DNA from: Oceaniferula flava
Lineage (GTDB): Bacteria; Verrucomicrobiota; Verrucomicrobiia; Verrucomicrobiales; Akkermansiaceae
DNA: 64,000 nt
Direction of reading: 5' to 3'
Assembly (NCBI RefSeq): GCF_016811075.1
Contig: NZ_JAFBGL010000002.1
Location: forward strand, 1 to 64,000
Below the pieces are notes generated by a model. That model was not told where the DNA came from, did no database searches, and saw nothing but the letters and a program-made list of their open reading frames with translations. Position numbers and translations under genes: made by a program. Shown here piece by piece: positions 53,108-62,405 of the stretch; position 1 is the stretch's first letter, and the number at the start of each line of letters is the position of its first letter.

Positions 53108-56100
53108 TTAACGCTTGAACTCCAGCGTGTATTCCGCAGCAGTGGTATCCTCACGGCCTAACAAAATAGTGCTCCACTGACAGCTTTGTTCAGGCTTTCC
53201 CCAGTGGCTGTAGAGCGCAACCTGGACTGTCACAGGCTGCCTCGCGTTACACTTAATCGTGTAGGTCCCCGGCATCGCACGTTTCAGCATGTATTCATGC
53301 ATGCCTGGGTAAACTGAAATCTTGCCACCCTGTCTGGAGTCACTCCAGCGCGTTGTTCTATTACTGTCCGGTTCATCGGTGGTGGTAGAAAACTTCACTG
53401 ATGGGTCGGCGCAGTAGATCACGCAGCGCAGGTCCGTGCTCAGGTTTTGAGTGTGTTTCTGATAGGTCTTTTTTTGAGTCGCTGAACTGTAGGCATTGCG
53501 CTCGGTGAGTGCCAGGATTCGAGGTTCTTGTGTCGCCCTTGTGCTGGTGAGAAAAGTGAGGTCGTGGTAAGCCGTGGCGGCGTCCCATGTTGGCTCCAGC
53601 TGGTGCCGGTAGCGGATGACATCGAGCTGGTTGATGGCATTGCTTGGGTCGGATTTCCTCAATTCCATCAGTTTTGCGAGTGCCGGCTTGAGAAGGCCGA
53701 TGTCACCAAGCCAGTAAGCGAAGGCTCGGTCCATGCTGTCGGAGCTGGATCGGTTTTCCATGATGTTGGAAAGCACTTGCTCGGCTAGATCTGTGTGGCC
53801 GTGCTTGGCGAGAATGCGGGCGGCATCAATGTAGAATGAGCGGGTGTATTCCTGCTTCTCTTTCAAAGCCGCATAGGCGCGCTGTGCATCTTCACGACTT
53901 TGCAACGACTGCTCAAAGCGCTTCATCGCCTCGGTGTTGAGCTCGGCTGCTACGGGGCGGGTGATCTTGATCGCCATGTCATCGGCATCACTGGCTGTCG
54001 ATTTTCCTCCACCAAATGGATCGGCACCAGCTCCGCCGCCTAGTGTGGTGTATCGAGGTTGTTTCTGAGTGACGGCGGGGGCTTTACGAGGGTCGACCTT
54101 AGGGCTGTCATCACCGGCGAAAAAGGGATCCACATCTCCAGATGAATCATAGGGTTCTGGCTCCACCACAATCATGTCACCTGGTTTCAGGGTAACATCA
54201 CGGTATTGCTCGCTCAGGAGATTGTAAGTCAGCACCCCGGCATTGCGGTAGAGGCTGACGTATTGCAGCGAACCAAGGTAGCTGGGACCTCCGGCAAGAT
54301 CGAGCGATTGTTTCAGAGTGAGTGGCTCATCGCTACGATAGGTGTCCGGGTTGAGCACTAGGCCGCGCACGGAAATCGCGAGTGGCTGGCCGGGTTTCCG
54401 TTTTGGCTGAAGTTTGGAAAACTTGTCCCAGTCCTTCATCAGCTGGATCTGCTGCTTATTCCAGTCGTCATAACCCTTGCCTGACTTGAGCTCTTGATCG
54501 GCGGCGGCGAGCGCTTTGGTTTTCCGCTGCCATGTTTCGATCACCGCGTAGGTTTGGAGATCGAGGTCGGATTTCGCAAAAACCTGGTCCACGGCATTCA
54601 TCCAGATCGACGTTTGCTGCGCACACGCCATCATACTTTCGCTGAACCAGCTGTAGGTCTTCTGATACCAACTGAGCCGAGCATACCACTGGGCATTGAT
54701 GCGGTCGTTATGCTCCTCTGGGCTCGGTGTTTTAGTATTGAACTTTTTACGTGCGATTTTCCAGCGCGCTTTGATCTCCGGTTCTGGCGGCGGGATATTG
54801 AAGCGCACGTAGTCACGGAATCGTTCTAACACAATCAGCGAGGTGTGATCACTGACTAGCCCGTGTTCGCGGCAGTGGGCGATGATTCTTTTCTGATCAC
54901 CTGAGCTTCTCTCCAGAACCCCCAACTGTTCCTGCGCCCAGAAACGTTTGATCAGTGAGGTTCCATCGAGTCTGTTGGTAGAGGTTGATACGTTCTGGCG
55001 GATCGTTTCTCGATTGGCATTCCGGTAGCTGACAGTGAAGTCGGTTGGCTCACCATCGCAGCGGCCTAACAAGATTTGCCGATCGTTCACCTGCTTGGCG
55101 ATCACGGTCAGACTGGGCAGCTTCAGCGGCTGCATCTTGAACTGCGTATGGGTCATCTGGTGAATTACTTTTTCGATCGGTAAGTTCTGCCAGTTGATGG
55201 TTTCCACCAGTCCATTGCGAGCCACCGGGTTGATGTTTGAGACGTTCGATGAGTGGAAAATGAAGCTGTTCTGCTGGGTGTTGAGCGTCAGGTTCTGGGC
55301 GAAGTCGCCATCGGTGAACAGCAGAGTCAGGTCCGCCTCTTTCTGGAGCTGGGCCACCGAGGGGTAGTGAGTGGCGCCATCGTAGAGGATGTTTTCCAGC
55401 GTGGTTCTGAGCCTTTTCCAATCTGACTCCTTGATCTGATACGTTCCGCCGTCTTGCAGGGTGTTGCGCAAAATTTGCAGGGTGACTCGGGTGTTGGGGA
55501 TCTTTTTGAAGTATCGGTCGAGGATTTCCAACTGCTGTTTCAGCGGCTGGTAGCTGCGGGATTCGGACGCATCCCAGATGAGGTTGATGTGTTTGGGTGC
55601 GATACGTTTTCTCTCTTTGATATCCGCTGGTTTGGCAGTGTTGATCAGAAAATAGGAACGATTTCCGTGCCTCTCTAACCACGCTCTTGAACCAGCGTTT
55701 TGTGGACAGGTGACGGCGATGGTCTTGGGGAGTATTTGGTTCGTCGCAGAGGCTTGCGAGGAATTTCGTGCCGTGGCTTTGAAACTTAGGCCGGGCGCCT
55801 TGATGCTCGCTTCTCCATTGTGTTGGATGGTGCAGCGGAAGTCATTGATCAAACCTGGGTAATCGGTGGGCAGGCTGTAGTGGAGCTTTCCTTGATGCTC
55901 TGTTAGGTGCTCGATGTAAGCGATCCTTACTAGCTTCGTTCCCTTCGCTGGAATAGGGAAGACCTTGGTGCGGTAGATGTTTCCCGCCTCGCGTTCGACG
56001 ATGCCCGGATCGATCATCTGCCGCTTGATCGTCTCATAGGCGTGCCGTGCCTGCTTTTTCTCCACCGCCACGCCATCACGCAGTGCACCGTTTACTTCGA

Positions 56101-56356
56101 GGGCATATTGGGAAACGGTCGATCCTTCTGGCAGCGGCATGACAAACTCGCCTTCCTGCATGCGGTTTGTTTCATTGCGGAAGCGAAGTGTTAGAACAGT
56201 CTCGGCAATGCTGCCGGTGATGGTGACATCCGCCTTGATGGTGTCGATGCGTAGCGGTATCCGATTTCCCCCGGTTTTCACCCACATCTTCGGCGTGGCT
56301 GCTTGGGCGGATGCGAGTAGCAGAGCTAGGAAAAAGAAAAGGCTGAGAGATTTCAT
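53108..56356 (-). CDS. Secreted VIT/VWA/SLBB-domain protein
   Basis: 1082 residues with signal peptide (LSLFFFLALLLASAQA). A VIT domain (about 20-150) shows ITGSIAETVLTLRFRNETN, GEFVMPLPEGSTV and EREAGNIYRTKVFPIP. A degenerate von Willebrand A-like region follows (about 255-375): NLIWDASESRSYQPLKQQLEILDRYFKK with a DxSxS-like metal site, and LLFTDGDF. At about 655-740 AISVRGLVLNPDTYRSDEPLTLKQSLDLAGGP is SLBB-like, as in polysaccharide export proteins. The C-terminus (LRCVIYCADPSVK ... PGTYTIKCNARQP) resembles DUF2135. The gene is third in a minus-strand operon with two secretin-like paralogues; its ATG overlaps the previous stop (ATGA). Mixed domains suggest surface adhesion or export. Confidence 0.82.
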   Translation of the reverse strand: MKSLSLFFFLALLLASAQAATPKMWVKTGGNRIPLRIDTIKADVTITGSIAETVLTLRFRNETNRMQEGEFVMPLPEGSTVSQYALEVNGALRDGVAVEKKQARHAYETIKRQMIDPGIVEREAGNIYRTKVFPIPAKGTKLVRIAYIEHLTEHQGKLHYSLPTDYPGLINDFRCTIQHNGEASIKAPGLSFKATARNSSQASATNQILPKTIAVTCPQNAGSRAWLERHGNRSYFLINTAKPADIKERKRIAPKHINLIWDASESRSYQPLKQQLEILDRYFKKIPNTRVTLQILRNTLQDGGTYQIKESDWKRLRTTLENILYDGATHYPSVAQLQKEADLTLLFTDGDFAQNLTLNTQQNSFIFHSSNVSNINPVARNGLVETINWQNLPIEKVIHQMTHTQFKMQPLKLPSLTVIAKQVNDRQILLGRCDGEPTDFTVSYRNANRETIRQNVSTSTNRLDGTSLIKRFWAQEQLGVLERSSGDQKRIIAHCREHGLVSDHTSLIVLERFRDYVRFNIPPPEPEIKARWKIARKKFNTKTPSPEEHNDRINAQWYARLSWYQKTYSWFSESMMACAQQTSIWMNAVDQVFAKSDLDLQTYAVIETWQRKTKALAAADQELKSGKGYDDWNKQQIQLMKDWDKFSKLQPKRKPGQPLAISVRGLVLNPDTYRSDEPLTLKQSLDLAGGPSYLGSLQYVSLYRNAGVLTYNLLSEQYRDVTLKPGDMIVVEPEPYDSSGDVDPFFAGDDSPKVDPRKAPAVTQKQPRYTTLGGGAGADPFGGGKSTASDADDMAIKITRPVAAELNTEAMKRFEQSLQSREDAQRAYAALKEKQEYTRSFYIDAARILAKHGHTDLAEQVLSNIMENRSSSDSMDRAFAYWLGDIGLLKPALAKLMELRKSDPSNAINQLDVIRYRHQLEPTWDAATAYHDLTFLTSTRATQEPRILALTERNAYSSATQKKTYQKHTQNLSTDLRCVIYCADPSVKFSTTTDEPDSNRTTRWSDSRQGGKISVYPGMHEYMLKRAMPGTYTIKCNARQPVTVQVALYSHWGKPEQSCQWSTILLGREDTTAAEYTLEFKR

Positions 56357-57066
56357 GGGTTTGGTAAAAGCTGGGCGCTGGCCTTGACGAATAACAATAA
56401 CAGCCGGGCTGGGTCGGCTTTGCCTTCGGCGTTCATCGCATTGAAGCTACAGACGAATTGCGAATGCCCATTGTAAAGTGTGAGAGCGCTGCGGCTGCGC
56501 AAGGTGTAGAAGATCGGGCGTTTGATGTCTGCTTGTCCCCACTGATCCTTGTGCGTGACCCAGCGGTAGATGCTGGGCATTTGAATCCACCGAATATCGA
56601 AGTAGAGATCAATGATCTTGTGATGTTCTCCTAGCGTGGGCTCCATTTCTACAATGCAGCCGACGTTGCGAGTCTCAAATGCCAGAGGGTGGGGCCGGAC
56701 CGCTCTGAGCGAGCGGTTGAACTTCTTGATGTCTTCTTGGGTTATCGAGCCACTGAGCCCACTTCCTGTGATCTCGGTCGGGGAGATGATTTCGCGCGCG
56801 GATTGGATCGTGCAGCGTTGGCCGGAACGTGCGAGAACCAGCGAGCTATGCACCATCTTGGCTTGTTTGTTCGCGATCAGTGGCTGCACAGCGGCGTGGA
56901 GGTTTTTGCCAAGGCCGCCTTTTCCAGAGGTGAGCTGGGCTAAGGTGTCTCGCTGGATCTCGATCCATTCCGTCTGCAATCGCACATTTCTAGAGCCTGA
57001 CACATCCGCCACCAGCGGCTGCGCTAGTGTTAGAATGAGCAGAGTGGCTGTTAGGAACGATCTCAT
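56353..57066 (-). CDS. Secreted secretin-like small protein, paralogue 2
   Basis: 237 residues with signal peptide (ATLLILTLAQPLVA). The motif set IQRDTLAQLT, LVLARSGQRCTIQSAREIISPTEI, FETRNVGCIVEMEPTLGEH and DLYFDIRWI corresponds block by block to the next gene upstream. The segment around ETRNVG-x-x-(V/L)E(I/M)EPT resembles the C-terminal half of the secretin domain, but there is no full secretin ring region. The role is unknown. It stops in an ATGA overlap with the VIT gene, implying coupled translation. Confidence 0.75.
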   Translation of the reverse strand: MRSFLTATLLILTLAQPLVADVSGSRNVRLQTEWIEIQRDTLAQLTSGKGGLGKNLHAAVQPLIANKQAKMVHSSLVLARSGQRCTIQSAREIISPTEITGSGLSGSITQEDIKKFNRSLRAVRPHPLAFETRNVGCIVEMEPTLGEHHKIIDLYFDIRWIQMPSIYRWVTHKDQWGQADIKRPIFYTLRSRSALTLYNGHSQFVCSFNAMNAEGKADPARLLLLFVKASAQLLPNP

Positions 57067-57078
57067 TGCGAGAGGTTG

Positions 57079-57843
57079 TTAGCGCCCGATTACCAGCACG
57101 TCAGCTTTGAGAAAGACGAGGACCTTCCGTGAGGTATCGGTCACTCCTTTGTCGTCCTTGGGTGATAGCGCCGCGATGAGTGTGGGTTTTCCATTAGCGA
57201 GGGTGACCGCTGTGTTAACCCTTAACGTATAAATAACGGGCATCATGATGTTGGATTCCCCATGTTTGTCCTTCCACTCGCTCCAGACTGTATTTTCCAC
57301 ATGATAGGTGATTTCTGGGGAGAGCCGGACGTCGATGGTTTTGTTGCTGTCGCCAATGGTCGGTTCGATTTCCAAGGTTGAGCCGAGGTTGCGGGTCTCG
57401 AAGGCCGTGGGGGTGGGGCCGGTGGCGAACTCTTTGCTGGCGATTTTACTCTCAGCACCTTTTTCGATCTTGATGGTGTTGGGAAGTTCTGGTGGCTCGT
57501 ATTCGGTGGGGTAGATGAACTCACGGATCGATTCTACGGTCGCCTTCTCTCCACTGCGGGCGACTAACATCTGGTTCTCGATGAGCTTGGCCTTGCCGCT
57601 TTGCATCAGCTTGGCGACGGCCTGACGCAGAACGGTGTCGCCTTTGCTAGCGGTGGCATCTGACATCACGGCGCTCATTTGCTCCAGTGGCATCTCGATG
57701 TATTCCACTTGGATGCGCACCTGTCTGGGAAGATTCGCTTCAGCCGCTTCGCCTAACGGGTCGAAGGCATTCTCTTGTGCAAAGATAGGTGTCGCTGCGA
57801 ATAGCAAGGGACAAAGAGCGAGGGTTTTGAGCGATCGTTTCAT
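57079..57843 (-). CDS. Secreted secretin-like small protein, paralogue 1
   Basis: 254 residues with signal peptide (ALCPLLFAATPIFA). It has VQVEYIEMPLEQMSAVMSD-like text, LVARSGEKATVESIREFIYPTEYEPP, FETRNLGSTLEIEPTIGDSNKTIDVRLSPEITYH and ALSPKDDKG. This sequence pattern occurs at the end of secretin-type proteins in Verrucomicrobia and Planctomycetes as far as I recall, here without the usual N-terminal domains. It is first of three genes on the minus strand; the paralogue follows after 12 bases. A secretion or surface-display role is a guess. Confidence 0.75.
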   Translation of the reverse strand: MKRSLKTLALCPLLFAATPIFAQENAFDPLGEAAEANLPRQVRIQVEYIEMPLEQMSAVMSDATASKGDTVLRQAVAKLMQSGKAKLIENQMLVARSGEKATVESIREFIYPTEYEPPELPNTIKIEKGAESKIASKEFATGPTPTAFETRNLGSTLEIEPTIGDSNKTIDVRLSPEITYHVENTVWSEWKDKHGESNIMMPVIYTLRVNTAVTLANGKPTLIAALSPKDDKGVTDTSRKVLVFLKADVLVIGR

Positions 57844-57955
57844 AGCTAACGGATAACTTAGAGATGGCTCGCCAGGGTGTCGAGATTGATCTCGGAGCTG
57901 CCTTGTAGGGGGATTCTTCTTGGGCTGAAGTGGAGTGCCGTGTTAATGATAAGGC

Positions 57956-58858
57956 ATGTCTAAATACCTCCTTCCTTGTCTCGTCAGCCTCGCGTCCCTG
58001 AGCATCGCTCAGGCTCAAAACTCGCCAGGGGTGAGTATCGATGATTTTGTCCTCGGCCATGATGATGCCAATGCGCCGTCTGCCAAGCTGCAGTATGGTG
58101 CGGCGGGGGAAATGGATTTTGACGATATCGACGACAGTTTTTCACACAGTCGGCTGCTCTTGGAAATACCGCTCGGTGGACTCATTCCGATCAACGATTG
58201 CAATGCTCTGAGTATCGGGCTGCGCTATGAAGCTTCGTGGCTGGAAACGGATACTTTTCTGGGCGATCAAAGTCTACACGATGCCCGAGTGAACTTCACC
58301 TGGATGCACCATCAGGCAGGCAGTCAGTGGTCGTTTCTCGCTTCGTTGTCACCCGGACTTTCCAGCGATTTGGACGGTGTCGATGGTGATGATTTTTCCG
58401 TGAATGGCAAAGTGGGCTTCCGCTATGAGTTCAACGATCGCTTTGCCCTCATCGCCGGTATGGGGATCGATAACACCACGGGCGATCGCTCGCTCTTTCC
58501 TGCGGTGGGCTTTCAATGGCGACCTCTGGACGATGTTCATCTGGCGCTACTGGGGGCGACCTTCACGGCGACTTGGCAACCTCACTCTGACTGGCTGGTC
58601 CGCTGTGGTGTCTGGCCGGGTGGAGGAGTGTGGAATGTCGAACACCACGGCGATAGCTTTGACGTGTCGCTGCGGAGCTACCGGGCAGCAGTCGGGGTTG
58701 AACGTCGGCTTGGGGAGAAAGTTTGGCTCAGCGTCTGGGCGGGCACGACCTTGGCGAACAGCTTGGAAATCGAAACCGACTCAGGAGGCGACATTTTTGA
58801 CGAAGATGCCGAAGCCAGCTGGTTCTTCAACGTGGGCCTGAGGGTGGCGGCTTGGTAG
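57956..58858 (+). CDS. Beta-barrel-like outer membrane protein (DUF6268-like)
   Basis: 300 residues with signal peptide (LLPCLVSLASLSIAQA). Alternating strands such as ALSIGLRYEASWL, DARVNFTWMHHQAG, WSFLASLSPGLSSDL, VNGKVGFRYEFND and KVWLSVWAGTTLAN indicate a small outer membrane beta-barrel, ending FFNVGLRVAAW with a terminal aromatic residue typical of barrels. I think it fits DUF6268 but cannot confirm by search. It diverges from the secretin-like gene by 112 bases. Substrate unknown. Confidence 0.7.
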   Translation: MSKYLLPCLVSLASLSIAQAQNSPGVSIDDFVLGHDDANAPSAKLQYGAAGEMDFDDIDDSFSHSRLLLEIPLGGLIPINDCNALSIGLRYEASWLETDTFLGDQSLHDARVNFTWMHHQAGSQWSFLASLSPGLSSDLDGVDGDDFSVNGKVGFRYEFNDRFALIAGMGIDNTTGDRSLFPAVGFQWRPLDDVHLALLGATFTATWQPHSDWLVRCGVWPGGGVWNVEHHGDSFDVSLRSYRAAVGVERRLGEKVWLSVWAGTTLANSLEIETDSGGDIFDEDAEASWFFNVGLRVAAW

Positions 58859-58870
58859 GAGTTTTTTGAA

Positions 58871-59002
58871 CCGCGAATGGGCGCGAATTTACGCTAATGA
58901 GGATGTTTTTTGATGCCTCGAGCAAGTGAGTCCGTCATCGCGTGAAATGCGTCAGCATACCGGCGTATCCAATTAAGAAATATTCGCGTCCATTCGCGAT
59001 TA
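58871..59002. repeat. Inverted pair of a CGCGAATGG-type repeat
   Basis: CCGCGAATGGGCGCGAAT at 58871-58888 is complementary to ATTCGCGTCCATTCGCG at 58982-58998 (one or two mismatches). The pair lies in the gap between the barrel-like gene and the GNAT gene and could fold into a long hairpin or be ends of a small mobile repeat. Confidence 0.45.
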
Positions 59003-59020
59003 AGAATAGCAGGCCAAGCC

Positions 59021-59611
59021 TTACTCCGGCGTCAGCTCGGCCAGCCACTGCGCCAGGTCTCCGGCGGCGGGCGTCATGGGTAAGTGCGAAACATCACCGA
59101 GGCGCCAGCGGAAGATCGCTTGGTAGCCGTCCCAGTGGCCATCGGCGCCGGTGTCACACATCCAATCGATCGCTTGCTGGTTCTCCGGGATCACATAGCC
59201 GGTAAGAGTTTCGATCCCTTGCTGGTAAGCCTGTATCCAAAGAATGGCGAGCAGCAGGGTGCCAATGCCCCGACCATGCTCGGAGTCGAGCACAGTGACC
59301 GAGAACTCGGCGTCCGTGGGATCGGTCTTCGATCTCCAGTAGCTGGCTGCGCCCAAACCGGGATACTCGCGACTGCGGTCGAGCACGGCCCAGATGGCGT
59401 GGTTTCTGCCGTCGTTGTTCAGCAGACGATCGAGCGTGCTATCGCTGATGACCTCACCGGAGTGCACCCAGAAGCGTTGATAGCGTGCCTCGGGCGACAG
59501 GAGACGATACCCTTCCGCAAGACCCTCACGGTCCTCTGGAGTGAGAGGGCGTGCGACCACATCCGTGCCATCGCGCAGTTGCAGCTGGAGTAGATTGGGA
59601 AACGTAGACAC
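59021..59611 (-). CDS. GNAT-family N-acetyltransferase
   Basis: 196 residues. The acetyl-CoA-binding loop is DSEHGRGIGTLLLAILW (R/Q-x-x-G-x-G/A pattern), preceded by AEFSVTVLD and followed by GYVIPENQQAIDWMC, which match the GNAT fold. RDGTDVVARPLTPEDREGLAEGYRLLSPEARYQRFW is a known opening of acetyltransferases of the protein-lysine or small-molecule type. The substrate is unknown. It stands alone between a repeat-bearing gap and the ribosomal genes. Confidence 0.88.
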   Translation of the reverse strand: MSTFPNLLQLQLRDGTDVVARPLTPEDREGLAEGYRLLSPEARYQRFWVHSGEVISDSTLDRLLNNDGRNHAIWAVLDRSREYPGLGAASYWRSKTDPTDAEFSVTVLDSEHGRGIGTLLLAILWIQAYQQGIETLTGYVIPENQQAIDWMCDTGADGHWDGYQAIFRWRLGDVSHLPMTPAAGDLAQWLAELTPE

Positions 59612-59725
59612 ATCATTAAACTAGGGCCAAAGATCTCGCCGTCAATGGTAAGCGCGGATGAGTGTCAGGAAACATGAAACATTCGTTTCCAGGCAGTGCC
59701 TCAGGGGGAGGGGACGTAATTTCAC

Positions 59726-59762
59726 AAAAAAAAGCCCCGCCGGGCGAACCGGCAGGGCTTTT
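59726..59762 (-). terminator. Terminator of the rplU-rpmA operon (minus strand)
   Basis: On the minus strand AAGCCCTGCCGG pairs with CCGGCGGGGCTT around TTCGC, with one A-C mismatch, followed by a run of eight T. Confidence 0.9.
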
Positions 59763-59783
59763 GGAAATTGATGAATCGCTGTG

Positions 59784-60038
59784 TTAGCTAGCTTCTGCAA
59801 GCTTCACGTTGACGCGGCGACCGTTCTTGTCGAAGTAAACGTTGCCGTCGGCTTTAGCGTGGATGGTGTGATCCTTGCTGATGTAAACGTTGTTACCGGG
59901 GTGCCACTTGGTGCCACGCTGGCGGATGATGATGTTGCCGGCTACGACAACTTCACCACCGAATTTCTTAACGCCGAGGCGCTTGCTGCGTGAATCGCGA
60001 CCGTTCTTGACGGAACCCTGTCCTTTCTTATGAGCCAT
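59784..60038 (-). CDS. rpmA: Ribosomal protein bL27
   Basis: 84 residues, beginning [16 protein letters not shown], the usual bL27 start, and containing [24 protein letters not shown]. It contacts the peptidyl transferase centre of the 50S subunit. It follows rplU by 28 bases and precedes the terminator. No Shine-Dalgarno before the ATG (ACTTACTACTTTTATACC), unlike rplU. Confidence 0.98.
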   Translation of the reverse strand: MAHKKGQGSVKNGRDSRSKRLGVKKFGGEVVVAGNIIIRQRGTKWHPGNNVYISKDHTIHAKADGNVYFDKNGRRVNVKLAEAS

Positions 60039-60066
60039 GGTATAAAAGTAGTAAGTGTTTTAAAAA

Positions 60067-60378
60067 TTAGCCAATGCTGGTGATTTCCAGCTTGGTGAGG
60101 TGACGGCGGAAGCCCTTGGTCTTGTGGTAGCCTTGGCGACGCTTGAATTTGAAAGCAACTCCCTTTTTACCGCGGAACTGGTCAACCACCTTGGCGGTGA
60201 CGACGGCGCCGTCTACGAATGGAGCACCGACGGTGACGTCGCTGCCGTTGTTGGTAAGGAGGACTTCCTCGAATTTTGCTTCGGATCCGACTTCGGCGTC
60301 GATCTTCTCAACGTCGAGTGTATCACCTTCTTGAACGCGGTATTGTTTACCACCTGTTTTGAAAACTGCGTATGCCAT
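60067..60378 (-). CDS. rplU: Ribosomal protein bL21
   Basis: 103 residues; MAYAVFKTGGKQYRVQEGD and GAVVTAKVVDQFRGKKGVAFKFKRRQGYHKTKGFRRHLT are diagnostic. A component of the 50S subunit. The start at 60378 follows a good Shine-Dalgarno (AAGGAGAAC, 6 to 9 bases before the ATG), in contrast to many genes here. In-frame ATG at 60429 is rejected, as it extends past the family start. Operon with rpmA. Confidence 0.98.
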   Translation of the reverse strand: MAYAVFKTGGKQYRVQEGDTLDVEKIDAEVGSEAKFEEVLLTNNGSDVTVGAPFVDGAVVTAKVVDQFRGKKGVAFKFKRRQGYHKTKGFRRHLTKLEITSIG

Positions 60379-60500
60379 GGGAATGTTCTCCTTGGGTTGC
60401 TTGAATGCTTGAAAACCGACGGAACACACCTTGTGCGCCGTTCGGGGAGCGGGAATTCATCACAATCCTGCCAGACGGGCAAGCAAATTTTGATCAGGAT

Positions 60501-60529
60501 CTCAGTTTTTTTAATATTATTTAACTGAG
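60501..60529. promoter_or_regulatory. AT-rich inverted repeat in rplU promoter region
   Basis: CTCAGTT ... AACTGAG (7 bases) flanks an AT-only centre (TTTTTAATATTATTT). It lies about 120 bases before rplU on the minus strand and may mark the promoter or a leader structure, or end of unrelated transcripts. Confidence 0.3.
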
Positions 60530-60610
60530 CCTGAGTATCGGGCGTCACTTTCTCTGGAAATTGCAGGGCAATCTTGCATACTCAGCCACCTCAGCCGTTA
60601 TCGATCCCAT

Positions 60611-61132
60611 ATGATGAAAAAACTAGCCACCCTCTTCCTTCTCGCCCTCCTCCCCATGACCAGCCTGGCCGGCTCACGCGGAGTGGAACTTGCATTCGTG
60701 GACGCCTCGCCGCCGCACACCACCCCCGAGGGCAAACGCCTCGCCGAGCTCTTGGTAATGGATATGAAGGCACTCTACACTGGGAATCTTGTGGGAGGTC
60801 TCTTTCCCTGGAGCGAAAACACTCTGGATCTGAAAGTGGTCGATCCCCGGGCATACGGGATCTCGTTTGACCGACTGCTTAATACCAAGGACGCGAAAAA
60901 GATCGGCCCGATTCTGGAAAAGAACCGCGTCTTCGATGGCATGATCGTCTTCTACTACGATCGCGCCAATGGCTACGCCCGACTCAAACTCTACGATAAC
61001 GACGGCAGCGAACTCCTCCTCCTCCGCCTACCGCTGGAAGGCAAAAGCTCCGCGATGAAATACTCCCTCATGAAAGGCCACCGCCGCGGCGCCCTCACAG
61101 CCATCGGGGCGAATGTTAGGTGGAGTCCTTGA
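60611..61132 (+). CDS. Small secreted protein of unknown function
   Basis: 173 residues with a signal peptide (MMKKLATLFLLALLPMTSLAG). I do not recognise a domain. Recognisable features are EGKRLAELLVMDMKALYTGNL, a short FDRLLNTKDAKKIGPIL helix and YDRANGYARLKLYDNDG. Composition matches native genes. It points towards the convergent SIR2-like gene, with 55 bases between. Confidence 0.7.
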   Translation: MMKKLATLFLLALLPMTSLAGSRGVELAFVDASPPHTTPEGKRLAELLVMDMKALYTGNLVGGLFPWSENTLDLKVVDPRAYGISFDRLLNTKDAKKIGPILEKNRVFDGMIVFYYDRANGYARLKLYDNDGSELLLLRLPLEGKSSAMKYSLMKGHRRGALTAIGANVRWSP

Positions 61133-61187
61133 GGTTAATTATCTGCAGCTTTAAAAGTGCTGTTTGAGGTAATGCTGGTATGAAGCC

Positions 61188-62399
61188 TTAAGAGAAAAGA
61201 ATCGTATGAGGAGCTTTGTTGAGAAGGTCCACAAGATGATTAAAGGTTCCTCTGTTCTTACCCCACTTTTCGTCAATTGGCGGGTTGAATGAAATGCGAT
61301 TCCTGAGTGCAGGTGAGAAATTAGATGCATATCTATTCTTCAGTGCGTCCGCAGCCTCTTTCTTAGAAGTATCGAATAATACAGGGTCGAAGACAAAAAT
61401 GTTGTTTAAATCTTGATTGGGGCCAAGAGCGGACTTGAAGAAGTATTGCATGTATACATCAGATGCCGGAAGGCTATATCCACAGATGATCAAGTTCTTA
61501 CAATGTCGAAGAGCGTTGAGAGCGTTTTTCCAAATTTCAACACTTTTGGGGTTGGTGGCTTTATTAAAGACGGGCGGAACAATCGATGGGTTTTCAAGAG
61601 CCGTAACTAGTTTTATGTTTTGTTCATCACCAGCAATTCGAGCTTTAGATCCATGAGGAAAGTTTATAGAACCATGAAGTTTGTATAGTTGTATTTTAAA
61701 AGTATCCTCAAGAGGGGATTCAACTGAGTTTTCCAGACCAATACCGGAATTCCTCTCGATTCCTCGGCTTGGTGAAAGCCTCTCCCACGTCAGCGGTTTG
61801 GAATTAAAGTCGATAGGGCCAAGTGCTGAGGAGCCGTAATCTAGCTTAAGGTGCTTCCATGGAAAACTTTTAGCTGTATGGCTGGTGCCGATAATCGATT
61901 GTAGGAGAGCTCGTTCTAGTATGAGGTCATAATTGAACGTGATAATGCAGGGTGGTGGCTGATTTGTGTCGCGACTCCAGTTGATAAGAGCGTTCCAAAA
62001 GTTTTGATATATCTTCGGGCCTTTTTCATACTGCATGACGGTGAGTTCTCCCGATTGCTCCGATTGCCCAGTGACCTCTATAACCACAGCGATGGCTTTG
62101 ATCATCCAACCAAGTCTTTTTTTCTCACCCTTTCCACCAGCTAGAGCATTCATAGAAAGAACTGAGAGCAAGTCTTCAATGTTCCAGACATCTACAGAGA
62201 CACGACCGTGATAACCGTCTAATTCCTCGCGGGCCTTGATGGCTTCAATTAGAATTTTCTTTTGATCATCAGTGAGTTTCTTTTCTTCATATCTCCCAGT
62301 TTGGGCCATCTTCCACATAACGTCCATGAAGTTGCCCATTAAAGGGATCCCCGCATCGAAACTTGTTCCTGCGCCAAAGATGAAAACGTTATCACACAT
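61188..62399 (-). CDS. SIR2-like domain protein (putative defence NADase)
   Basis: 403 residues. The N-terminus has the SIR2-like nucleotide site FGAGTSFDAGIP (GAGxS at 9-13), later ITFNYDLILERAL and LYKLHGSINFPHGS, and CGYSLPASD, as in SIR2_2-type proteins. In several anti-phage systems such domains cleave NAD+ to kill the infected cell; here that is inference from the family. No additional domain (TPR, STALD, nuclease) is evident. Base composition drops to about 40% GC in parts, unlike the surrounding genes, suggesting transfer. It follows the NYN gene by 6 bases. Confidence 0.78.
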   Translation of the reverse strand: MCDNVFIFGAGTSFDAGIPLMGNFMDVMWKMAQTGRYEEKKLTDDQKKILIEAIKAREELDGYHGRVSVDVWNIEDLLSVLSMNALAGGKGEKKRLGWMIKAIAVVIEVTGQSEQSGELTVMQYEKGPKIYQNFWNALINWSRDTNQPPPCIITFNYDLILERALLQSIIGTSHTAKSFPWKHLKLDYGSSALGPIDFNSKPLTWERLSPSRGIERNSGIGLENSVESPLEDTFKIQLYKLHGSINFPHGSKARIAGDEQNIKLVTALENPSIVPPVFNKATNPKSVEIWKNALNALRHCKNLIICGYSLPASDVYMQYFFKSALGPNQDLNNIFVFDPVLFDTSKKEAADALKNRYASNFSPALRNRISFNPPIDEKWGKNRGTFNHLVDLLNKAPHTILFS

Positions 62400-62405
62400 A
62401 GCTTT

